Assembly (NCBI RefSeq): GCF_041435195.1
Contig: NZ_CP108106.1
Location: 7,639,001-7,703,000, forward strand
DNA length: 64,000 nucleotides
Reading direction: 5' to 3'
DNA from: Streptomyces sp. NBC_00224
GTDB taxonomy: Bacteria; Actinomycetota; Actinomycetes; Streptomycetales; Streptomycetaceae
Shown in pieces: positions 25,429 through 32,451 of this stretch. Both the position numbers and the translations under genes were made by a program. Position 1 is the first letter of the stretch. The number at the start of each line of letters is the position of its first letter. Under the pieces are notes generated by a model that made no database searches, was not told the DNA's origin, and saw only the letters and a program-made list of their open reading frames with translations.

Positions 25429-26265
25429 ATGATCGACACCCTCGACCGTGAGATTCCGGACGGCGAGGAGCGGATGCGCCTGGAGGTCACCGCCGAAGGG
25501 GTCGGCGTGCTCACCCTCTGCCGCCCCGAGAAGCTGAACGGCTGGAGCTGGGAGTCCAGCCGTCAGCTCGGCCTCCTCGCCGACCGGATCCGCTTCGACG
25601 ACGCGATCCGTGCCGTGCTCCTGCGCGCCGACGGCCGGGCCTTCTGCGCCGGGATCGACGTCACCGCTCCTGGTGGCGCCATCACCGGCCGCTCCCTGGC
25701 CGAGCGCACCCACCGCTACTACGAGGGCATCCGCTGGGTCCACGAGCGCTTCGCCGCGTTCGCCCGGCTGCCGCAGCCCGTGGTCGCGGCCGTCCAGGGC
25801 TACTGCCTCGGCTTCGGCTTCGAGCTCGCGCTGATGGCCGACATCAGGATCGCCGCCGCCGACGCGGTCTTCGCGCTGCCCGAGACCGGGATCGGGGTCG
25901 CCGTGGACGCGGGCGGCGATCTGCGGATCGCCCGGGACGCGGGTGCGGGCTGGGCGAAGCTGCTGGCACTCACCGGCCGCCGCATCGACGCATCCACCGC
26001 CGAGCGACTCGGCCTCGTCCAACAGGTGGTCGCTGAAGCGGATTTGGAGAAGCAAGCGCGAGCGTTGGCGGTGGAGATCGCGGCCAATGCCCCGCTCGCC
26101 GTGCGGGCGGTCAAGCGGAACATCGACGCCTTCGCCGACGCCGGACTGGCCGCCGCCCTCGACCGTACGGCCATGGCCGCCGCCCTCACCCTGACCTCGG
26201 AGGACGCCCGCGAGGGCTACGCGGCGAAGGCGGCCCGCCGCCCGCCGACGTTCGAGGGAAAGTGA
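25429..26265 (+). CDS. Enoyl-CoA hydratase/isomerase (crotonase) family protein
   Basis: This 278-residue protein has the crotonase fold: VGVLTLCRPEKLNGWSW at the N-terminus, AVLLRADGRAFCAGIDV forming the first oxyanion-hole loop (F-C-A-G-I-D), and AAVQGYCLGFGFELALMADI forming the second. FALPETGIGVAVDAGGD is the catalytic region; the aspartate of AVDAGGD suggests a dienoyl-CoA isomerase-like chemistry rather than a classical two-Glu hydratase. It likely acts in fatty-acid or aromatic acid beta-oxidation. A palindromic operator lies upstream. It is convergent with the SDR gene. Confidence 0.87.
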   Translation: MIDTLDREIPDGEERMRLEVTAEGVGVLTLCRPEKLNGWSWESSRQLGLLADRIRFDDAIRAVLLRADGRAFCAGIDVTAPGGAITGRSLAERTHRYYEGIRWVHERFAAFARLPQPVVAAVQGYCLGFGFELALMADIRIAAADAVFALPETGIGVAVDAGGDLRIARDAGAGWAKLLALTGRRIDASTAERLGLVQQVVAEADLEKQARALAVEIAANAPLAVRAVKRNIDAFADAGLAAALDRTAMAAALTLTSEDAREGYAAKAARRPPTFEGK

Positions 26266-26297
26266 CGCCGGTGGCGCTGGTGAGGCACACTCCTGGC

Positions 26298-27212
26298 TCA
26301 CCCCTGGAACGGCCCCCGCCCCAGCTGCTCCCGTACGGGTGTCACCGGCGCGGCGACCACCGTACGGCGCTGCCAGTTGGCGCCGTCGACCACCAAGGTG
26401 TGGCCGCTGATGAAACGGGCGTACGGGGAGGCCAGGAAGGTCGCCGCCCAGCCGAGCTCCCGGGGCTCGCCCACCCGTAACGCGGGCTGGCGGAGGTCCA
26501 GTTCGCCGCGCGCCGCCGCGTCCTCCAGGCCCGACCAGATGGCCTCGGGCATGTCCGGGTGCGGGAAGAGCCCCGGAACGAGCCCGTTGACCTGGATGCC
26601 GTAGGGACCCCACTCCACCGCGAGCGTCTCGACCAGGTTCCGCACCCCGGCCTTCGCCGCCGCCGAATGGGCGTACCCCGGGCCGCCCGTCCAGGCGTAC
26701 GACGCACCCACGTTGATCACCGACCCGGGCGTCCCGGCCGCGAGATGGCGGCGGCCGAACTCGCGGGTCGTGAACCAGGTCCCGGTCAGCGTGATGTCCA
26801 CGACCGCGCGCCAGGCGTTGGGCGACAAGTCCTCGGCGGGGGAGGGGAAGTTGGCGGCGGCGCTGTTGACGAGCACGCCGGGTACCCCGAACTCCCGCTC
26901 GGCCAGGTCGAAGGCCGCGCCGACCCGCTCCGGATCCCGGACGTCGCACACGGCGACGACCACTCGCCCACCCAGCCCCACCAACTCCTCCCGAGCCGCC
27001 TTCAGCCGCTCCTCGGAGCGCCCCACGATCACCAAGTCCGCCCCCAAACGGGCGAATTCGGCGGCCATCGCCTTGCCGAGCCCGGATCCACCGCCGGTCA
27101 CCAGGACCACGGTGTCGTCGTAGGTCCCCGGTGGCAGCGCGCGGGAGCCGGGCGGGGGAGGGGCGGGGAGGCCAGGGAGCGGGGCGGTGGGAGGTGTGGT
27201 GTCGTCCGTCAT
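26298..27212 (-). CDS. SDR family oxidoreductase (2,4-dienoyl-CoA reductase-like)
   Basis: This 304-residue protein has the Rossmann signature VLVTGGGSGLGKAMA, the NVSAA-type block as VLVNSAAANFPSPAEDLSPN, and ASYAWTGGPGYAHSAAAKAG. In this last block the conserved Lys follows a modified Tyr spacing, as in 2,4-dienoyl-CoA reductases. A 28-residue proline-rich N-terminal leader precedes the fold. Together with the convergent enoyl-CoA hydratase-like gene it suggests unsaturated fatty acyl-CoA catabolism. The NADP/NAD preference cannot be settled. Confidence 0.85.
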   Translation of the reverse strand: MTDDTTPPTAPLPGLPAPPPPGSRALPPGTYDDTVVLVTGGGSGLGKAMAAEFARLGADLVIVGRSEERLKAAREELVGLGGRVVVAVCDVRDPERVGAAFDLAEREFGVPGVLVNSAAANFPSPAEDLSPNAWRAVVDITLTGTWFTTREFGRRHLAAGTPGSVINVGASYAWTGGPGYAHSAAAKAGVRNLVETLAVEWGPYGIQVNGLVPGLFPHPDMPEAIWSGLEDAAARGELDLRQPALRVGEPRELGWAATFLASPYARFISGHTLVVDGANWQRRTVVAAPVTPVREQLGRGPFQG

Positions 27213-27283
27213 GGCCGCATCCCTACCGCTGAGACCCCGAATCCACCAGACAAGACCACTGAGGAGCCGTCAAAATCCCTACC

Positions 27284-28171
27284 GTGGCACTGACTCAGGA
27301 CGAATCGGCGATCGCGGCGGTCTGGGACCAGCAGAACGTCTGGTCGCGGAGCGCGGACCGGCTGAAGAAGGCCGTGGAGGGGGCGCGCAGCAAGGCGCTG
27401 CTGCTCGCCATCCTCGCGGCGGTGCTCGGGACCGGCTCCGCCCAGACGATGGGCCACAGCGAGGTGGCCGGCAAGGCGCTCGCCTTCGCCGCGGCCCTGG
27501 CGGCGGGGGCGGCGCCGCTGCTCGCCCAGCGCGGCGGGCCGACCCGGCTCAGCGACTGGATCCGAGTGCGCGCCGTGTCCGAGGCACTGAAGGCCGAGGT
27601 GTACACGTGCCTGGCGCGGGTCGGGCCCTACCGGGACCTGGCGGGCGCGGGCGCGCTGCTGGCCGAGCGCGGGCGTGCGTACCGGACAGACGGCGGCGAC
27701 CTGATCCGGTACACCGCCGGGATCGCCGCCCTCCCGAGGCCGCTGCCGCCGGTGACCGACCTCGACTCGTACGTCGAGTACCGGCTGCGTCGCCAGATCG
27801 AGACGTACTACCGGCCCAAGGCAGAGTGGATGCGCAGGAAGGTCGTGCTGGTGGGCCGCGTGGAACTGGGTCTCGGTGGTCTGGCTGCCGTGCTGGCGGC
27901 GTTCGCGGGCGTGTTCTCGGCCGGGGGGTTCGCCGCGTGGGTGCCGGTGGTGGCGTCGGTCTCGGTCGCGCTGACCGCGCACGCCATCGCCCAGCGGTAC
28001 TCGTATCAGCAGCTGGAATTCATGCGTACGGCTGAGGAGTTGGAGAGGTTGCTGGCTCGCTGGGAGGGTACGGCTGGCGCTACTGGGACGCCCGAGGCGT
28101 TTGTCGCCGAGTGCGAGCACGTCATCTCGATCCAGAACGAGGCGTGGATGATTCGCTGGACGGTGGGCTGA
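27284..28171 (+). CDS. SLATT / DUF4231-type membrane protein
   Basis: This 295-residue protein has two hydrophobic pairs: ALLLAILAAVLGTG with ALAFAAALAAGAAPLL, and LGLGGLAAVLAAFAGVFSAGG with AAWVPVVASVSVALTAHAIA. Between them lies a soluble helical segment containing YVEYRLRRQIETYYRPKAEW, typical of DUF4231. The following QRYSYQQLEFMRTAEELERL is the SLATT-type amphipathic helix. SLATT proteins are predicted pore-forming effectors in bacterial conflict systems (Burroughs and colleagues). The stop overlaps the NACHT start by one base (TGATG), so the two are coupled. The start is GTG at 27284. Confidence 0.82.
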   Translation: MALTQDESAIAAVWDQQNVWSRSADRLKKAVEGARSKALLLAILAAVLGTGSAQTMGHSEVAGKALAFAAALAAGAAPLLAQRGGPTRLSDWIRVRAVSEALKAEVYTCLARVGPYRDLAGAGALLAERGRAYRTDGGDLIRYTAGIAALPRPLPPVTDLDSYVEYRLRRQIETYYRPKAEWMRRKVVLVGRVELGLGGLAAVLAAFAGVFSAGGFAAWVPVVASVSVALTAHAIAQRYSYQQLEFMRTAEELERLLARWEGTAGATGTPEAFVAECEHVISIQNEAWMIRWTVG

Positions 28172-30381
28172 TGGAACCGTCTCCGGTGTTGCTGCGGGAC
28201 GCGGAGTTCGAGAGCCGGTACCTCGACTTCGTGGCCAGGAAGTACGACCGGGTGGAGGTCTTCGGTTTTGACCTCGATTCGAGACGGCCCAGGGGCGGCT
28301 GGCCGTTGCTTGACCTGTACACCGACCTGATGACCGTCGGTGAGGCCGGGGCGCCCGCGGAGATGACGGCGGGGATGGCACTGGCCGGGCGTCGGCGAAC
28401 GCTGGTGCGCGGCGCGGCGGGCTCCGGAAAGACGACGCTGCTGTGGCGCATGGCCGTCTCGGCCGCACAGGGGCAGCGCACCGCGAGGGACCATCTGCAC
28501 GAACACATCCCCTTCGTCCTGCCGATGAGATACATCCAGCTGGGTGGCGGGCTGCCACGCCCCACGGGGTTCCTCGCCTCGGCGGGTCTGATGATCGCGG
28601 ACGAACAGCCTTCGGGCTGGGCGGAGCGCGTCCTCGCGGCAGGGCGGGGCCTCCTGCTCATCGACGGCGTCGATGAGGTGCAGGAGCCCGAGCGGTCCGC
28701 GATCCGCTCCTGGCTGGGCGAGTTACTGACGGCATATCCGCTCTGCTCGTACGTCGTGACCACGCGCACCCAGGCCGTGCCCGAATCATGGCTGGCGGAA
28801 TGGGAGTTCGCCGCCCTCGAACTGGCCCCGTTCGATTCCGAGGACATTCAGCAACTCATCACCCGCTGGTACGCGGTGACCTCGGCGGGCAGGGGCGACC
28901 CGACGGAAACGGCCGCTCTGGAGCGCAGGCGGGACGCACTGCTGGCCGCCGTCGTCGAACGGCCCGACCTGAGGGAGATGGCGAGCAACCCTCTGCTGTG
29001 CTCGTTGCTGTGCGCCGTGCACGACGAGCGCGGCGCCCTACTGCCCCACACCCGTTGGGAGCTCTATGACGCCGTGCTCTCGATGATGCTGAGCCGACGG
29101 GACGAACAGCGGCGCATCTCGGCGCACGACATCACCGAATTCGGGCGAGAACCCCAGATCCAGGTGCTGCAACACCTCGCCTACTGGTTGCAGCGCAACG
29201 GTCAGACCGACGTGGACCTCGCGAGAGCCCACGATCTGATCGCCGGGCTGCTTCCGTCGCTTCCCAGGCTCGCCGCCCAAGGGACCCCCGAGACGCTGCT
29301 CGCGTATCTACGGGAACGCAGCGGCCTCCTCGCGGCGTCCGCACCCGACCGCATCGGCTTCGTACACCGGACCTTCCAGGCCTACCTCGCGGCGAAAGCG
29401 GCCGTCGAGCAGGGGGACTTCGGGCTGCTGTTGGCCAGGTCGGACGACCTGAGCTGGCAGGACGTCGTGCTGATGGCGTTCGGCCATGCCCGGCGGCGCG
29501 ATTCCAGGCAGCTGTTCGTCAACCTTCTGCACCGTGCCGAAGAGAATCCCGCGAGCCGCGTCCGCCTCCAACTGCTGGCCGCGGCGGCGCTGGGTTACAC
29601 CACCGAAGTCGAACCCGAGGTGCGCGAACAGATCGAGCACCGATTGGCCCAGCTGATCCCACCCCGGACGCCCGCCGAGTCGGATGCTCTGGCCGAAGTG
29701 GGCGAACTGGTACTGGAGTTCATGCCGTCGCCCGACAATCTCGACCCCGACGGCCCCGAGGCGCGCATGATCGTGCGCACCGCCCAGCGGATCGGCGGCC
29801 CCGCAGCCCATGAGCTGCTACGACGTTTCGTCGAGGCACGCAGGCTGCGGGCCGCCCAAGTGCAGCGTCCGCCCGCCCGGCCCGCCCCGGATTCCGTCCG
29901 GGTCGATTCGTGGCCCACCGGGCCACGCCAAGTGGCCTCCACACGACGGACATTGGAGCTCTCCGGCACCGATGTCCCGCCAGACCTCGACCGGCTCGCC
30001 GCGACCGTCCACCACGTCGTCTGGCGCGCCGCCGCGCCCCCGTACACCGTCCTGCGTCGACTGCCCCTGCTGCGCACCCTGGTCATTGCGGATACCCCGG
30101 CCCTGACGGACCTCGACGGCCTCGCCCGGCTGCCCCGCCTGCGTGCGCTCCGGATCACCGGCTGTCCGCTCCTCGTCGACCTCACGGCCCTCGCCCTCAC
30201 CGGTGTGGTGTTCCTCGACGTGTCGCCGAACCCCGGGGCCGCCGCACTCGCCGCGCTCGCCGGTGCGCCGCGTTTGCGGGTGCTCGGATTCCCTTGGCCC
30301 GCAGGGGACTTCGACCTGGAGGGGCTGCGGCGCAGTCTGCCGGGAGTGGAGCTGGTGCCGCGTCACGTCGTCCGCATGTGA
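28171..30381 (+). CDS. NACHT-domain NTPase with C-terminal LRR-like repeats (NLR-like)
   Basis: This 736-residue protein has Walker A GAAGSGKTTL (81-90), Walker B LLLIDGVDEV (161-170) with the extra acidic residue typical of NACHT, and VVTTRTQ as sensor. A winged-helix/helical region follows (NPLLCSLLCAVHDERGALLP, VHRTFQAYLAAKAA), as in bNACHT proteins. The last ~115 residues contain leucine-rich repeats: LRRLPLLRTLVIADTPALTD, LARLPRLRALRITGCPLLVD and APRLRVLGFPW. Bacterial NACHT proteins protect against phage. The LRR end is the likely sensor. It is coupled to the upstream SLATT gene and followed after 55 nt by the MoxR gene. Confidence 0.87.
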   Translation: MEPSPVLLRDAEFESRYLDFVARKYDRVEVFGFDLDSRRPRGGWPLLDLYTDLMTVGEAGAPAEMTAGMALAGRRRTLVRGAAGSGKTTLLWRMAVSAAQGQRTARDHLHEHIPFVLPMRYIQLGGGLPRPTGFLASAGLMIADEQPSGWAERVLAAGRGLLLIDGVDEVQEPERSAIRSWLGELLTAYPLCSYVVTTRTQAVPESWLAEWEFAALELAPFDSEDIQQLITRWYAVTSAGRGDPTETAALERRRDALLAAVVERPDLREMASNPLLCSLLCAVHDERGALLPHTRWELYDAVLSMMLSRRDEQRRISAHDITEFGREPQIQVLQHLAYWLQRNGQTDVDLARAHDLIAGLLPSLPRLAAQGTPETLLAYLRERSGLLAASAPDRIGFVHRTFQAYLAAKAAVEQGDFGLLLARSDDLSWQDVVLMAFGHARRRDSRQLFVNLLHRAEENPASRVRLQLLAAAALGYTTEVEPEVREQIEHRLAQLIPPRTPAESDALAEVGELVLEFMPSPDNLDPDGPEARMIVRTAQRIGGPAAHELLRRFVEARRLRAAQVQRPPARPAPDSVRVDSWPTGPRQVASTRRTLELSGTDVPPDLDRLAATVHHVVWRAAAPPYTVLRRLPLLRTLVIADTPALTDLDGLARLPRLRALRITGCPLLVDLTALALTGVVFLDVSPNPGAAALAALAGAPRLRVLGFPWPAGDFDLEGLRRSLPGVELVPRHVVRM

Positions 30382-30436
30382 GGCGGGGCGCGGGCGTGCA
30401 CAATGACTTCCGGACGCACCGTTGAGGGAGGGCCGC

Positions 30437-31336
30437 GTGCTGCGGTACGACAAGGAGTTCGACCCGAGGAGCGACGGTCAGGGGGCCGACGGCCCCGGTG
30501 ATCCGGCCGCGAGCCCGGGGCGGTACGCCGCCGACGACGAGGTGTACGTATTCGACGACGACGAAGTCGTCCTCGCGGTCAACGTCGCGCTCAAGACGGG
30601 GCGCCCCCTGCTGCTGTTCGGCCCGCCGGGCTCCGGCAAGTCCACCCTCGCCCCCAACGTGGCCAGGATCCTGGGCTGGGAGTACTACGCGCACGTGGTC
30701 ACGGCCCGCACCGAGCCGGAGGACCTGCTGTGGCGGTTCGACGCGCTGAAGCGGCTCAACGACGCGCAGGCGCAGCAGTTGGACGACGACATGGGGCACT
30801 ACTACACCAAGGGTCCGCTGTGGCGGGCCTTCGCGGCCCCCGGTGGCAAGCGATCGGTCGTCCTCATCGACGAGATCGACAAGGCGGACCCGGATCTACC
30901 GAACAGCCTGCTGGGACCGCTCGGTTCGCTGTCGTTCCCCGTACCGTGGGACGACGAGGATTCGATTTCCGTACCGCCGGAGCGAGCGCCGTTCGTGGTG
31001 ATCACGACCAACGACGAGCGTGAGCTTCCCCGGCCGTTCCTGCGCCGCTGCATCGTCTTCGAGCTGGGGTCACCGACCAAGAAACACCTGCTGAAGGTCG
31101 CGGGCTCGCACCTCGGGGAGCGGTACGAACCGGAGCTCGCGGACAAGGTCGCCGATCACATTCTGGACGTCCGCAAGAAGCTGGAGGATCCGGCGGCCGG
31201 CCCCAGTACCGCCGAGTACCTGGACGCGCTCAAGGCCAGCCAGCAACTCGGTGTGGTGCCCGGCACGCCCGAGTGGGCCGCGCTGGAGGCGGTGACCCTG
31301 CGCAAACGGCGCGACGGAATGGAGCCCACCGCGTGA
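30437..31336 (+). CDS. MoxR-type AAA+ ATPase
   Basis: This 299-residue ATPase has Walker A FGPPGSGKST (61-70), Walker B VVLIDEIDKADPD (141-153) and sensor-1 VITTNDERELPRPFLRRC (188-205) with the arginine finger. It matches MoxR-like AAA+ proteins, which usually partner with vWA proteins as metal- or nucleotide-dependent chaperone switches. The GTG at 30437 has GAGGGAGGG five bases upstream, better than the TTG at 30422. The GTGA overlap at its end couples it to the vWA-like gene. It is third in the putative conflict operon. Confidence 0.88.
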   Translation: MLRYDKEFDPRSDGQGADGPGDPAASPGRYAADDEVYVFDDDEVVLAVNVALKTGRPLLLFGPPGSGKSTLAPNVARILGWEYYAHVVTARTEPEDLLWRFDALKRLNDAQAQQLDDDMGHYYTKGPLWRAFAAPGGKRSVVLIDEIDKADPDLPNSLLGPLGSLSFPVPWDDEDSISVPPERAPFVVITTNDERELPRPFLRRCIVFELGSPTKKHLLKVAGSHLGERYEPELADKVADHILDVRKKLEDPAAGPSTAEYLDALKASQQLGVVPGTPEWAALEAVTLRKRRDGMEPTA

Positions 31337-32451
31337 GCGGGCGCGGTGAACTCTTCCTCGGCGATCTGGTGCGGGCCATGGCCGAGTTGAAGCCCGCGGA
31401 CCTGGCCACCGCGGTCGCCATGGCCGCTCTGTTGGGGCAGGGGCACCGTACGCCCACGGCCCTGCCGCAGGGCCGCGTCGTCCAGGCCGTCGGCCGGGGC
31501 ACGGGGACCGGTCGAGCCAGGGCCGTACGGCTGGAGGAGGCGTCCGGCGGTCCTCGTCGCGGCACGCCCGCATCACCTCCCCGGGTCGTCACCGCCGAGC
31601 GGGGACCGCGCACGGAGCGGCCGGACGACCCTTCCGGAGCGGAGGGGGAGGACACCGAGCACGGCGGCGGGGAGCGGGCGGTCCTGCTGGCCGACAGGCC
31701 GGTCGACTTCTCGCTCACCGCGATCGGCGGACCTCCGCCGCAGCCTGCGGTGACGGACGGGGCGAACGGTTCAGCCGCCGGCGCCGGGCTGCCGGAGCGC
31801 GGGACCGCCGCCGCCCCGCTCTCCCACGAGCCGCCCTGGAAAGGGGACTGGGCCCGGGGAATCATGTTCGCGGTGGTGGCCACTCCGGTGCAGAGCAGAG
31901 AGGTCGACCAGCGGGCTCTGCTGCGGGGCGTCGCGGGCCGCCAGGCGCTGCGGGCCGTACCGCGTCGACGCCGGTTCAGCACCCGGCGCGGTGCGCAACT
32001 GCTGCTCGACCACGGCCCGGGCATGGCGCCGTTCCGCGACGACGGACTGTGGCTGCGCGAACTGGTGGGCAGCATCGCCGGACGCGACCGGGTCGAGGTG
32101 CTGAGGTTCCGGGGCGCCCCGGGACGCGGGGTGGTGCGCCAGGATCCCCTCACGATCGACCCGTACCGGCCGCCGCCGCCCGGCACACCGGTGATCCTCT
32201 TCTCCGACCTCGGCCGGATGCGGCCACCGTTCGCGGGGCAGGGAGTCGCGGGTCCGCAGGAGTGGCGCGCGTTCGTCCACACGGTGGCGCACTCCGGCTG
32301 CCGCGTCATCTGCCTGACTCCGTACGAGAGCGCCGACTATCCGGCCCTGCTGCGCAAGAAGGTGGCGTTCGTCCCCCTGGACCGGCGTGTGTCGCTGCGG
32401 CACGCACGGGAGGCGACGGCGCGGGTGCGTGGCTGGCTGGAGTGCCCATGA
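31333..32451 (+). CDS. vWA-like protein, MoxR partner, degenerate metal site
   Basis: This is a 372-residue protein. A helical N-terminus (ELFLGDLVRAMAELKPADLA) is followed by a disordered Pro/Gly/Arg-rich linker from about 55 to 165. Residues ~215-360 have the strand pattern of a vWA fold: AQLLLDHGPGMAPF in place of the D-x-S-x-S metal motif, DRVEVLRFRG, PVILFSDLGRM, and GCRVICLTPYE. The aspartate is kept (D226) but the serines are not, so metal binding is doubtful. It overlaps MoxR by GTGA and the next gene by ATGA. The fold assignment is by pattern only. Confidence 0.6.
   Translation: MSGRGELFLGDLVRAMAELKPADLATAVAMAALLGQGHRTPTALPQGRVVQAVGRGTGTGRARAVRLEEASGGPRRGTPASPPRVVTAERGPRTERPDDPSGAEGEDTEHGGGERAVLLADRPVDFSLTAIGGPPPQPAVTDGANGSAAGAGLPERGTAAAPLSHEPPWKGDWARGIMFAVVATPVQSREVDQRALLRGVAGRQALRAVPRRRRFSTRRGAQLLLDHGPGMAPFRDDGLWLRELVGSIAGRDRVEVLRFRGAPGRGVVRQDPLTIDPYRPPPPGTPVILFSDLGRMRPPFAGQGVAGPQEWRAFVHTVAHSGCRVICLTPYESADYPALLRKKVAFVPLDRRVSLRHAREATARVRGWLECP

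Noticed and set aside
32049..32447. Extended N-terminus for the WD40/pseudo-GH13 protein
   Set aside because: The extension overlaps the conserved vWA-like domain of the previous gene. The ATGA overlap at 32448 gives the natural start.
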